Part shown: piece by piece, positions 48,967-58,200 of the stretch
Numbering within the stretch: the stretch's first letter is position 1
Layout: each line of letters begins with the position of its first letter
Assembly (NCBI RefSeq): GCF_902141855.1
Contig: NZ_CABFVH010000008.1
Span: 62,001 to 126,000, forward strand
DNA from: Methylobacterium dankookense
GTDB lineage: Bacteria > Pseudomonadota > Alphaproteobacteria > Rhizobiales > Beijerinckiaceae
DNA length: 64,000 bases
Direction: 5' to 3'
Translations under genes and position numbers: made by a program
Notes under the pieces: model-generated
Seen by the model: only the letters and a program-made list of their open reading frames with translations
Told to the model about the DNA's origin: nothing
Database searches by the model: none

Positions 48967-49344
48967 TCAGTACTGGCCGGCAACCTGGCCTGTCTTGGCA
49001 TCCACCACCACGTGCACGAAATGCCCGTCCCGGCGCAAGGCGGTGAGCATGTAGACGAGCCCGTCCTCGTGACGGCACAGGCTCGCCCGCTGGATGTCGG
49101 CCCGCGGGATCACGGTGCGCGCCGCGCGGATCGCGGCCACCGGCTCGATCACGCGCCGCTCGGAGACCTCCTCGCGCATGTCGGCGGGCGAGAGGCAGGC
49201 CTCGATCCGCGGCGGCGGCGAGGCGGGGGCCTGGACCGGCCGGGGCGTGCTCGCCGGGGTCTCGTCGGCCATCGTGCCGAATCCGCCCACGGCGAGCGCC
49301 GCCGCGGTCAGGCTCAGGGCAACGAGGGCGAGGGCGTGGCGCAT
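48967..49344 (-). CDS. Secreted PepSY-domain protein (FeuN-like)
   Basis: A 125-residue protein. Signal peptide MRHALALVALSLTAAALAVGGFGTMADE, a Pro-rich linker, then PepSY-like AIRAARTVIPRADIQRASLCRHEDGLVYMLTALRRDGHFVHVVVDAKTGQVAG. Small periplasmic PepSY proteins before the regulator gene act as brakes on the sensor in Sinorhizobium (FeuN with FeuQ), which is a likely role here. The ATG at 49344 begins the signal peptide; a longer start has no advantage. Confidence 0.8.
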   Translation of the reverse strand: MRHALALVALSLTAAALAVGGFGTMADETPASTPRPVQAPASPPPRIEACLSPADMREEVSERRVIEPVAAIRAARTVIPRADIQRASLCRHEDGLVYMLTALRRDGHFVHVVVDAKTGQVAGQY

Positions 49345-49457
49345 GGGTAGAGCTTGTCGGCCAACGGCACTGAATGCCCCCTGAATACCATCCTCATGCG
49401 GGCGCAGCACCGCTCCGCGCGGGGCTGGGATCGGTCGGTGCGGGTCTGTGGCTGGTC

Positions 49458-49667
49458 TCATCGCTCGGGCGCCGGGTTGCGGAGCGTTACGAGCGAGGCG
49501 CGCCGCGGTTCCATGTCCCTCGCCCCTGCGGCATCGCTGCACAGGATGGCGGCCTCCCGGCCGCGGACGCCCGCCCGGTAGGCGGCGTGGCCGCACAGGG
49601 CGAGGAACAGGGCCGCGCCCGCGAGGCGGTAGAGGCGCGTCAGACCGCGGTCGAGGCGGGCGTTCAT
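49458..49667 (-). CDS. Small single-TM protein of the phage lysis-like cassette
   Basis: A 69-residue protein with one hydrophobic helix (about 14-31: LAGAALFLALCGHAAYRAG) and a soluble charged tail. Its ATG overlaps the previous stop codon (ATGA), so it is coupled to the 106-residue gene. Last gene of the cassette led by the lysozyme. Topology would fit a spanin-like or accessory membrane peptide, but no family match is evident. Confidence 0.5.
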   Translation of the reverse strand: MNARLDRGLTRLYRLAGAALFLALCGHAAYRAGVRGREAAILCSDAAGARDMEPRRASLVTLRNPAPER

Positions 49668-49984
49668 CGGACCTCTCCCCGGAGCAGGCGCCAGAGCTGG
49701 CGCACGATCGGCAGGCGGTCGATCCCGAACTGAGCGATCGCGAAGGCCGCCACCGTGACGGCCACGGCCGCGTGGCGCACGCGGCGGTAGAAGCGGGCGA
49801 GCGCCCGGCGCTCGATGCGCTCGTCGATCAGCTCGTCGAGGGCGGTGAGCCGGTCCGGGTTCTGGCGCCGGATGAAGGCCCGCCACTCGGTGCCGAATCG
49901 GACGACGCGCCGCTCCTCGTCCGATTCGGCCGTGTCCGGCCGGCCGGCATCTTGGGCATGGCTCGTATCCTGGGCGCGGCTCAT
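49664..49984 (-). CDS. Small membrane protein of the phage lysis-like cassette
   Basis: A 106-residue protein. A charged cytoplasmic N-terminus (about 1-70; EERRVVRFGTEWRAFIRRQNPDRLTALDELIDERIERR) precedes one C-terminal transmembrane helix (HAAVAVTVAAFAIAQFGI) and a basic tail. The ATG at 49984 follows repeat B2, and the upstream extension to 50089 would translate that repeat, so it was rejected. It may be an accessory to the putative holin or act in another way; unproven. Confidence 0.55.
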   Translation of the reverse strand: MSRAQDTSHAQDAGRPDTAESDEERRVVRFGTEWRAFIRRQNPDRLTALDELIDERIERRALARFYRRVRHAAVAVTVAAFAIAQFGIDRLPIVRQLWRLLRGEVR

Positions 49985-50000
49985 GGCGGGCCTTCGTTCT

Positions 50001-50079
50001 CGGGAGCGGCTCAAAGCTCTTGTTTTGACGCGCTCTCTTGCGCCGAACCGGTATCCACTTCGGCGGAGAGCGGCTCTAG
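50001..50079 (-). repeat. Dispersed intergenic repeat, family B copy 2
   Basis: On the minus strand it reads CTCTCCGCCGAAGTGGATAC, then GGTTCGGCGCAAGAGAGCGC, and ends GAGCCGCTCCCG. It sits between two genes of the lysis-like cassette. Its first bases (CTAGAGCC) contain the TAG stop codon (50076-50078) of the 163-residue gene. Confidence 0.82.
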
Positions 50080-50567
50080 CGGGCCGCAAGCCCCGCCGCG
50101 CCGAGGGCGGGGGCGAGGGTGTTGGCGGCGGTGGCGGCGGGCTCGAGGTCGAGCCGGCGGAACACGGTCTCGGCGAGCCCCGGCAGGCTGCCGGCGGCGC
50201 GGATCAGGAAGCCGGGCACCGTGTCGGCCGCCCGCTGCACGGCTGCGGCGATCACCGCGGAGCCGACCGGCACGGTGAGCACCTGCCCCTTGGCGGCGCC
50301 CTCGACGGCGTTGAGGGCGTAGTCGGTGACGTGCCGGACCACGCCCTCCACCACGCTGCGCGAGATCACGTAGCTGGCGAGCGGCACGAAGCGGGCGACG
50401 AGGCCGGTGACCAGGGCGACGAGGACGGGGCTCAGCACCGCCTGCACCGCCTCGGCGAAGGCGACGAGCCAGGCGCCCCAGGGCAGCACGACGGCGATCC
50501 CCTCGGCCGCGACGGCCGGGCGGGCGCAGAGGCAGAGGGCGGCGGCGGGGGCGAGCAGGCGGATCAT
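50076..50567 (-). CDS. Phage-type membrane protein, possible holin
   Basis: A 163-residue protein. A signal-like helix (1-20) is followed by one or two hydrophobic helices (about 24-61; WLVAFAEAVQAVLSPVLVALVTGLVARFV), then an Ala/Val-rich amphipathic part. The ATG overlaps the lysozyme stop (ATGA), as in many endolysin-holin pairs. The holin role is inferred from the neighbour and the topology only. The stop codon lies in repeat B2. Confidence 0.5.
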   Translation of the reverse strand: MIRLLAPAAALCLCARPAVAAEGIAVVLPWGAWLVAFAEAVQAVLSPVLVALVTGLVARFVPLASYVISRSVVEGVVRHVTDYALNAVEGAAKGQVLTVPVGSAVIAAAVQRAADTVPGFLIRAAGSLPGLAETVFRRLDLEPAATAANTLAPALGAAGLAAR

Positions 50568-51199
50568 CGGAGGTCTCCTCGGGGGCGGATGAATCTGCGG
50601 CCCGGCGCGGGGCGGGCACCCAGGCGGCGCAGGAGCCCGGCCGCGCCGCCGGCGGGCGGGACGACAGGGACGAGCGTCGGTGTCGGGATCGCGGGATCGA
50701 GCACGGCCGCGACCGGGGCGGCGAGGGCGATCGGCGCCGCCTCCGCGGTGGGCCGGGGCAGGGCCTCGGCATAGGGCGTGACGAGCTGGTCGGCCTCGGC
50801 GCGGCGGCGGCCGCGGATGGCGGCGGGCTCGTCCCACCAGAGCAGGGCCTCGCGCGCGCCGGCCAGGTCGCCCGCGTTGAGGCGCTTCAGGAAGGTCGAG
50901 CGGGCGAAGGCGGCGGGCCCGATATTGAAGCAGACCGAGACCAGGGCATCGAAGCTGTGCGGGGGAAGCGCCACGGCGAGCGCCGCGCGCACCGCCGCGG
51001 CATAGGCCTCGACATCGCGCGCGAAGATCGCGTCGCACTCGGCCGCCGTGATGCTCAGCCCGCGCCGGACCGCGGGCGGCCCGGCCGCCGAGGTATGGCC
51101 GATGCCGATGGTCCAGATCCCGGCCGTGTCGCGGTAGGCATTCAGGCGCCGGCCCTCGCGCGCGATCAGGACGGCCGTTCCGATGGGGCTGAGAGTCAT
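50564..51199 (-). CDS. Phage-type lysozyme (glycoside hydrolase family 24)
   Basis: A 211-residue muramidase. The catalytic triad E15-D24-T30 lies in EGRRLNAYRDTAGIWTIGIGHTS, with the same spacing as phage T4 lysozyme. The helical domain reaches about residue 145, and the Ala/Pro-rich tail (after about 150) ends basic (RPAPGRRFIRPRGDLR). It cuts peptidoglycan between MurNAc and GlcNAc. It leads a four-gene cassette and is probably the lysis gene for the GTA cluster to its right. Confidence 0.9.
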   Translation of the reverse strand: MTLSPIGTAVLIAREGRRLNAYRDTAGIWTIGIGHTSAAGPPAVRRGLSITAAECDAIFARDVEAYAAAVRAALAVALPPHSFDALVSVCFNIGPAAFARSTFLKRLNAGDLAGAREALLWWDEPAAIRGRRRAEADQLVTPYAEALPRPTAEAAPIALAAPVAAVLDPAIPTPTLVPVVPPAGGAAGLLRRLGARPAPGRRFIRPRGDLR

Positions 51200-51386
51200 C
51201 GGGCGATCTCCGCTTTCGAGGGATGGCGCGTGTGATCGTCACCGGCGGCCGTCAGAACGAACCGGGCGCGATACGGGCATCGGAGCATGTGCAGGCGCGA
51301 GCGTCCCGCATCCGGTAGCCGATGCTTGGCTCGGTTGGGGGGCGCCGCTATAGACCGCTGGCGCCACGGGCCATGCGGGAAGTGCC

Positions 51387-52436
51387 ATGCATCAGAAATG
51401 GATCGGAATTCACGACCATTCCGATTCTGCAGTCCGGTGGCTGGATGCTGGTGTTTCCTATACTTGGCTGAGGGCCTTCGAGCAGGCACAGGGCGTCGAG
51501 ACGGTCGCTTATCTGCGCGAGCATCACTACAGGCGTGATCTGGAAATTCCCGTTCGCGGTGTCCGATATTGCTTCCGCAATACGGAATTTCCGGATTGGG
51601 CCGAAGCGATCATCTCCGAGCGGCCTTCTCTGATCCTGTACAACCTTTGCTATTATAAGGCCGGGGCCCCGATCATCCGTCGGCTGCGCGAGGCGCTCCC
51701 CGGTACCCTGCACGTGATCCGAATCCACCATCAGGTGACCTATCTGGCCGCCCATGAGGGATTTGCGGAGTCGGTCCTCGCCTGCGACGTCGCGATCGCT
51801 CCGACGCCCGGCCAGATCCCTGCGGTTCGCGACCTCGGATTTCGCGGTCCTGTCCATGCGCTGCCATTCGGCATCGATGCCGAGGTGATGGCTCGCACGG
51901 CGCGGCATTTCAGGGAGCGCGATTTCGATCTCGTCTGCGCCTGCAACAGCCATCCGGCCCGGAACCGGTCCGTGGTCGAGGCGGTCCTGGAGGTCTTGAA
52001 GAGTCGGGGCCGCCGCGTTTGCAACTTTCAGGACATGACCCGGCCCGAACTCGCCGCGGGGCTCGGACGGGCGAAGACGTTCTGGTTGTCCTCGCTGACG
52101 GAGGCGAGCGGGTCGCGGATCATGCCCGAGGCGATAGCCGCAGGCTGCTATCCGATCGCATTCGAGGAATGCTTTACCGCCGAGGAATTGCTGCAGACCA
52201 TGGGTGTCGGCTCCGTCATCAGGAGCGGGATCGCCTATGATTATCGCACGAAGACCACGGCTGTGCCGGACTCCGCGGTCGCCGATCTCGCAGACAAGCT
52301 CGACGCGATCATCGCGCAACGCGACGCGGTTCCTGATTGGACGCCGGCGCCCCTTGCCCGCGCCTACCATGAGCATCACGAGGTGGCCGACCTGACCGCC
52401 CTCTTGAGAGAGGTGGGGGCTCAGCCGAGGCCTTGA
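51387..52436 (+). CDS. GT-B-like glycosyltransferase, GTA-locus cargo
   Basis: A 349-residue protein. A first Rossmann-like half (GVSYTWLRAFEQAQGVETVAYLREHHYRR), a linker with GFRGPVHALPFGIDAEVMART, then a GT4-like half (FDLVCACNSHPARNRSVVEAVLEVLKSRG; LSSLTEASGSRIMPEAIAAGCYPIAFEECF, the donor-site E-x7-E type motif). Its G+C is lower than its neighbours and it faces the opposite way, so it looks acquired. The acceptor is unknown; surface glycan remodelling is the likeliest job. Confidence 0.65.
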   Translation: MHQKWIGIHDHSDSAVRWLDAGVSYTWLRAFEQAQGVETVAYLREHHYRRDLEIPVRGVRYCFRNTEFPDWAEAIISERPSLILYNLCYYKAGAPIIRRLREALPGTLHVIRIHHQVTYLAAHEGFAESVLACDVAIAPTPGQIPAVRDLGFRGPVHALPFGIDAEVMARTARHFRERDFDLVCACNSHPARNRSVVEAVLEVLKSRGRRVCNFQDMTRPELAAGLGRAKTFWLSSLTEASGSRIMPEAIAAGCYPIAFEECFTAEELLQTMGVGSVIRSGIAYDYRTKTTAVPDSAVADLADKLDAIIAQRDAVPDWTPAPLARAYHEHHEVADLTALLREVGAQPRP

Positions 52437-52460
52437 AGATCTCTGCGCTGTATCTCGCTT

Positions 52461-52556
52461 CGTGCCGATCGCATTGCAATGGGAAACGGCCCTCGATCCG
52501 TGTCTTCACGCGCCCTCTCGCGCCGAGCCGGTAGCCATTTCGATAGAGCGCGTGCC
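52461..52556 (-). repeat. Dispersed intergenic repeat, family B copy 3 (diverged)
   Basis: On the minus strand it contains GGCTACCGGCTCGGCGCGAG and a distal CATTGCAATGCGATCGG, parallel to GGATCCCGGTTCGGCGCAAG and GATTGCAACGCGATCGG of copy 1. It fills most of the 153 bp between the glycosyltransferase and the beta-propeller gene. Confidence 0.65.
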
Positions 52557-52589
52557 AGACCGTGCGCGGGATACCTGCCCTGACCTTGA

Positions 52590-53585
52590 GTGACCGACAG
52601 CATGGTTGATGAGGCTGCCACGCCCCGGAGGCCGCCCGGAATGGAAAGGTCTGATCACGGCCTGCTGCGGAGGGGGGTGATCGATCTCCCGGTGGATGCC
52701 GACGGTTACGCATTCAACCCGACCGTGTTTCGATCGACCGCGGGTCTTGTCTGCCTCTATCGCCATGTCGGAGCCGATGGCGTCCGGACCCTGCGCCGTT
52801 GCCTGCTCGATGAAGCATTCCGTGCCTCGACCTACGAAATCTGGTCCGACGAGGTTCGCAACCTCGGCGGTAACGTCCGCTGGTATGCCGATCCCCGCGC
52901 AACCCGTCGCCGGTCCGATATCTATATCTCGTTCAATACAGGGCATTCCGAATGCCCGAATCAGATTTACCTCGTCCGGGTCGACGGGTTGGGCGTGCCG
53001 CAGACACCGCCGTTGCGATTGGTCAAGCGCGACGGCCGTCGGAATTTCGAGAAGAACTGGGGCTTCTTCGATTATTTAGGTGATATTTACGCAATCTACT
53101 CGATCGCACCGTTCGTGGTGCTGCGGTTGCGTTTCTCTGGTCACGAAATTTTAGGTGATACGGTCGCCGTTCATCATTGGGAAGCCGATAGTCTGCAGCG
53201 ATCCTATGGTCCGTTGCACGGCGGTGCAGCCCCAATTCTGATCGGCGACCGGGGATTTCTCGTCGCCCAGTCGAATGTGGCAGGAGCGGCTGGCCAGACC
53301 TACCGCGGAACGCTTCTGACCTTCGAGGCGGTCCCACCGTTCAGGCCGATCGCAGTTGCCCCCCGACCCCTCTTTACCCTTGCCGACGAGGAGCTCGCCC
53401 TTCGGCCCGGTAAACTCCTCAATCCCGCGGTCGACACCTGCTTCTATCCTTGCGGCGCTCTGGCCGATCCGGACGACCATAGGCTGCTCATCACCTACGG
53501 GATCAACGATTTCCGTAGCGGCATCCGCCACTACGATCTCGCCCGCCTCTCGAAGGCCTTGGTGCCGGTGGTCCGAGCACCTTGA
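52590..53585 (+). CDS. Beta-propeller glycosidase-like protein, GTA-locus cargo
   Basis: A 331-residue protein with repeated beta strands reminiscent of a five-bladed GH43/GH130-type propeller (NPTVFRSTAGLVCLYRHVG; KRDGRRNFEKNWGFFDYLGDIYAIYSIAPFVVLRL; LLNPAVDTCFYPCGALADPDDHRLLITYGIND). No signal peptide is seen. I use a GTG start at 52590; an ATG at 52602 is possible. The middle is noticeably AT-richer than the GTA genes. It probably acts on the same glycan as the glycosyltransferase, but the reaction is unknown. Confidence 0.55.
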   Translation: MTDSMVDEAATPRRPPGMERSDHGLLRRGVIDLPVDADGYAFNPTVFRSTAGLVCLYRHVGADGVRTLRRCLLDEAFRASTYEIWSDEVRNLGGNVRWYADPRATRRRSDIYISFNTGHSECPNQIYLVRVDGLGVPQTPPLRLVKRDGRRNFEKNWGFFDYLGDIYAIYSIAPFVVLRLRFSGHEILGDTVAVHHWEADSLQRSYGPLHGGAAPILIGDRGFLVAQSNVAGAAGQTYRGTLLTFEAVPPFRPIAVAPRPLFTLADEELALRPGKLLNPAVDTCFYPCGALADPDDHRLLITYGINDFRSGIRHYDLARLSKALVPVVRAP

Positions 53586-53611
53586 ATCGTGGGTGACGGC
53601 CGAGGCGGCCC

Positions 53612-55192
53612 TCACCGTGCAGCAACCTGCACGCCGGCGAACAGGGACTCCGCGGCTGCAGCGTACCCATCGGCCCCGGTGAGGCGTGCGAAGATCTCCA
53701 CGGTGTCGCCGGTATCGAGCTTCAGCACCGTATCGAGCGCGATGGCCGTGACGCCATCGACGAGGCTGCCCGTGGCCGCGCCGCGCCCGCGCCCCGCCGA
53801 CGAGCCGTTGCGGTAGGCCCGGATCTCGAAGGCGGAGGGAGCGCTCGATCCGTTGCGCTTGAAGCCGAGCGTTGCTCCGAAACGGTAGAGGCCGCCTTCC
53901 GGGGCGACGAAGCGATTCGCATCCGCGCGGAAGACGCCCTGATCGTTGCTATCGGCGGTGTTGAACTGGACCTTGGTCCAGGTGCCGGCCGGCAGATAGT
54001 TGTCGAAACTGGTCGTGGCGGCGAAGCAGGGCTGGTTGGTCAGGCGGCTCCAGCGCGTCCCGTCATGGCCCTTGAAGGCGCCAGCCGTGCTGTCGAAGAC
54101 GAGCTGGCCGGCGGCCGTGCCGGCGCTCGGGGGAGCCGCCTGCGGCTGCAGTTCCAGGGCGCCGTTCGCCCTGAACTTGACGGCCGAGCGCCGGCCCGTG
54201 CCACCGAGCGGCGTCGTCTGGAAGTCGAGACAGGTCCCCCAGGCGCCGGCCGTGAAATCCTCCTCCGCGCCGCCGTTGAACGCCACGGCGTTGCCGGAAT
54301 AGGCGCCGCCCGCGTGCCAGCCCGAACCGAAGAACCCGAAGAAGCGGTCGCCCTTCAGGATCGGCAGCGGTGCGCCGGCGGTCCCGCGCGCCACGGCTGC
54401 CTTGATGACAGCCACGGGGCCGAACATGCCGCTCGGATCGTTGCCGTAGTTCTCGAAGTAGAGCGCGTTGTTCGTCGGGTCGCCGTTGGCGTTGTTGACG
54501 ACGTGCAGCGGCGCCAGGGCGGGCCCGGGGCCGTTCACGGTGAGCCAGCCATTGTCGGGCCGGACGGAGAGGCTCTGGACGAAGCGCGTCCCGTCCGGGC
54601 TGGTCTTGAGGCCGAAGCCGTCCGAGCCGAAGGTGCCGAGCAGCGCGCGCGTCGAGAATCCGGTCTGGAAGGCGAGGCCCGCATCCTTGGCCGCGTCCTG
54701 CTTGTTCACGCTGAGCCGCATCGAGCCGGAGCCCGGCGCGGAATCGTCCCAGGAGAACAGGGCGCCCTCCGCCTTCACGGCGAGGCGGTTCGCTGAATCG
54801 GCCGCGGTGTTGATGCCGAGCCGCGCGAGGTTCTGCAGGATCGAGAGCGTGCTGCGGAAGCTCGTCCAGCGGGTGCCGGTGAAGGTGTAGAGGTCGGCCT
54901 CGTCCACGAGATAGGCGAGCCAGCCGGGGCGCGGGGCGATCCCCGTCCAGGCGCCGTCCTGGAACAGGGCGATCCGGCCGGACAGGCCCGTCCAGGCGCC
55001 GCCGGGTTCCGCCGCCGCGACGAGGTAGCGGTCGCCCTCCGCGGGGGCGGGGGGCGGGCTCGCCAGGTCCTTGTCGAGGCAGGCGATCTGCACGAGCGCA
55101 TCGAGGAGGGTCAGCGCCTCGTTGTGGGTGACGTGCTTCTGCGCCTGCGCCGCCGCAATCAGCGGCAGCGCGAGGTTGCGCGTGGTCGACAT
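53612..55192 (-). CDS. DUF2793 tail-fibre protein with C1q-like tip
   Basis: A 526-residue protein. The N-terminal DUF2793 domain (STTRNLALPLIAAAQAQKHVTHNEALTLLDALVQI; residues 1-120) is the usual attachment part of phage/GTA tail fibres. A long glycine-rich beta shaft follows. The last 130 residues have a C1q/TNF-like jelly-roll pattern (TWTKVQFNTADSNDQGVFRADANRFVAPEGGLYRFGATLGF). It lies just after the megatron gene in the GTA operon, so it is probably the receptor-binding fibre. Confidence 0.8.
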   Translation of the reverse strand: MSTTRNLALPLIAAAQAQKHVTHNEALTLLDALVQIACLDKDLASPPPAPAEGDRYLVAAAEPGGAWTGLSGRIALFQDGAWTGIAPRPGWLAYLVDEADLYTFTGTRWTSFRSTLSILQNLARLGINTAADSANRLAVKAEGALFSWDDSAPGSGSMRLSVNKQDAAKDAGLAFQTGFSTRALLGTFGSDGFGLKTSPDGTRFVQSLSVRPDNGWLTVNGPGPALAPLHVVNNANGDPTNNALYFENYGNDPSGMFGPVAVIKAAVARGTAGAPLPILKGDRFFGFFGSGWHAGGAYSGNAVAFNGGAEEDFTAGAWGTCLDFQTTPLGGTGRRSAVKFRANGALELQPQAAPPSAGTAAGQLVFDSTAGAFKGHDGTRWSRLTNQPCFAATTSFDNYLPAGTWTKVQFNTADSNDQGVFRADANRFVAPEGGLYRFGATLGFKRNGSSAPSAFEIRAYRNGSSAGRGRGAATGSLVDGVTAIALDTVLKLDTGDTVEIFARLTGADGYAAAAESLFAGVQVAAR

Positions 55193-55218
55193 GCGGCTTT
55201 CTCCGGGGATGGGAATCG

Positions 55219-58200
55219 TCAGGCGGCGCGGACGGGCACCCGCGCGCGGCAGGGGGCGCCGGGGCCCGCGGCGGTGCCGATCTGGGCGATGACGGCCTCG
55301 ATCGCGGTCCGGGGCGCTCCGAAATCCGCGATCTCGTCGGCGCTCGCGTAGAGGACGCTCGGGCCGGTGGCGGTCAGGCGGCGCAGGACCTGACCGTCAT
55401 CGGCCAGCACGTCGATACTGTAGGCTTCCGCCGCCTCGTCGAGGGGGATCTCGGCGGGCTCCCGGGCGCCCGCCGCCCGCCGCGCCCGCCGGGTCCATGC
55501 GAGGCGCACGCCCTCCGCCTCGCGCCGCGCCCGCAGATGCACGGGCGCGAGGCAGGTCAGCGCGGCGAGCCCCGCCGTCGCGGCGATCTCGACGAAGGCC
55601 GGGTCGCCGGGATCGCGCTCGGCCGGGCCGATGCGGTAGCGGAACGGCCGCCCCGCCTCGTCGAGCCTGTCCACCAGCGGCACCACCGCGCCCCCGTCGA
55701 GGCGCAGGATCAGGCTGCCCGCCGGGGCACCCCGGCCCGCGGCCGCCTCGCTGTTGCCAAGCCCGCGCAGCATCCGGGCGAGCCGGTAGCGCTCGGGCCC
55801 GGCGAGCACCGCCTCGGCCGCGCCGAGGATCTCGATGCCGCCATCGGGGGCGACCACAGCGAAGAGGTTGCCGCCGGCGAGCATTGCCGTCTCCTCGATG
55901 CTGGCGAGCGCCCCCGCATGGCGCAGCGTCACGTCGAGGCGGGCGCGGCGGTCGATCCGCCAGAGCGGGCCCGGCGGCAGGTCGGAGAGGGTGTGCCCGA
56001 GGCAGGCCGGATGGTCGAGGGTGGCGTGGAGGGCGAGCGGGCCGTCCGCGCCCGCGCTGCGCCAGACCGCCACCGAGCCGGGCCAGGGATCGGCCGCCAC
56101 GGCGAGATATTGCAGGGCGGTCGGGCTGGAGCGGTCGACGGGCAGGTCGAGGGCGATGGCGAAGGGCCGTCCCGGCAGGCCGGGCGGCGCCGAGCCGGCT
56201 CCGGCGGGTGCCCGGTCGCGGGGGCGGAGGCCGGAGCCGTGCAGGGGCACGCCGCGGGTCTCCAGGCGCCGGCCGCCCGGCCCGTCGTCGATGCGGACGA
56301 TCCGCTGCAGCAGCGGGCCGGCGGCGCGGGGGGCGGGCAGGGCCAGGAGGTCGCCCGGCTCGAGCGCCAGGAGGCGGGGGCTCAAGGTGAGGCTCGCGGT
56401 GTCGCGGGCGGCGATGGCGCGGTCGAGCAGGGCATCGGCGAGGTCCTCCGCGCTCGCGCGCCGGGTGACGATCGCCGCCTCGATCCGGCTCTCGCGGCGG
56501 CGCCCGCCCGCCGGACGCATGGCCGCGGCGCTGGCGCGGCGATAGGCCGGGCTCTCGGAATCGGTGATGCCGAGTTCGAGGCTGCGCGGCAGGGCGCTCT
56601 CCTCCGCCCGCACCTGCGCGAGCGGTGGCCTGTCCTCGGCGACGCGCACGAGGTCGCCCTCGGCGAGGGCCAGGGCGGCCTCGCGGCGGGGGCCGCGGAT
56701 GCGGAGCACCCCCGCCACGGCCGAGACGTCGAGGCCGTAGATCTGGGCGAGGGGCTCCAGGGCGGCGCGCGCCGAGAGCGGGCGGTCGACCACGTAGCCG
56801 TCGAGGAAGGCGGCGGCCTCGATCCGCACGGCCGCGTCCACGCCGAGATCGGCGAGGATGCGGGCCACCAGCAGGTCGAGGTCGCAGCCCTCGATGCGCC
56901 CGGTGATCCAGTGCCCGATCCGCCAGTTGCCGGCATCGGCCCAGACCGATCCGAGATCGGGGAAGGCGGGGAAGGGCCGCGCGTCCCAGGCCCAGACGAA
57001 CACCGAGGCCGGATCGACCATGCGCCCGCCATAGACCGGCGAGACCGGGTTGTGGGCGGGCTCGAAGCCCGGCGCCTCCGGATCGAACCGCGACAGGATC
57101 GCCTCCAGGCCGCGCAGCTGGATGAGGTCGTCGCGGATCCCGCGGGAGAAGGGCGGGACGGCGTTCTCGGAGGATTTCGGGTCGGGGAAGACGTTGGGGC
57201 CGTTGGTGCCCTTGTCGACGGCGGGCACGCCCACCTCCGTGAGCCAGATCGGCTTGGCTCCGGGCAGCCACGCGGTCGGCCCGGTCTCGATGCCGCCCTC
57301 CCGCTCGACATGGCGGTTCGACCACCACGCGACGAGGTCCTTCGCCCGGAAGGTCCAGGGCTTGCCGAAGGCGCCGTCGGCGATGGGCACGCGGCCTTGC
57401 GCGGCGCGCGCGCCCTCGTCCGGATAGTACCAGTCGAAGGCCTCGCCCGAAGCGCAGGCCGCCTTCAGGAAGGCGCGGTCGTAGAGGGTGTCGGCCCGGG
57501 CGAGGTCGGCGTGGACGGGGGCATCGCGCCAGTCGGTGAGCGGTGGGTAGTAGTCGATGCCCACCGCCGCGATGTTCGGGTCGGCGAAGAGCGGGTCGAG
57601 GGGGAAGCGGACGGCCGCCCCGTTCTCGCGCATATGCGCGCCGTACTCGGTCCAGTCGGCGGCGTAGACGAGGGGCACGCCCGGCCCGAGGATCGCCCGC
57701 ACCTCGGCCGCGAGCGCCCGTAGCGCCGCCACCGCGGGGTAGCCGGCCGCGCCCCGCACGCGGGTCAGCCCGACGAGCTCGCTGCCGATCAGGAAGCCGG
57801 ACAGGCGGATCCCGGCCTCGGCCCAGCCCGCGGCGAGGCCCGCGTAATGCAGCACCGCGCGCCGGTAGCCGTTCGCGAAGAAGGCCGCGACCTGGGCCTC
57901 GGCCGCTTCGGTGCCGTCCGGGCTGTCCGGCCGGCCCGGGGCGGGATGGCAGGTGATGCGCCCACGCCAGGGATAGGGCGGCTGGCCGGGGGCGCTCGCG
58001 TCGCGCGGGTCCGGCAGGCCGTTCCCCGCGGGGATGTCCATCATCACGAAGGGGTAGAGCACCACCTCAAGCCCGCGCCGGGCGAGGTCGGCGACGAGGC
58101 GCCCGAGCCCGGCATCGGAGGGCGTGCCGCCATAGGCCGGGGCGCCGTCCGGGGTGGTGGAGACGCGCTCCGCCCCCGCGCGGCCCGTGCCCGCCACCTG

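Noticed and set aside
49985..50089. N-terminal extension of the 106-residue membrane protein
   Set aside because: The extension is repeat B2 read as protein, including the stop region of the gene before it.
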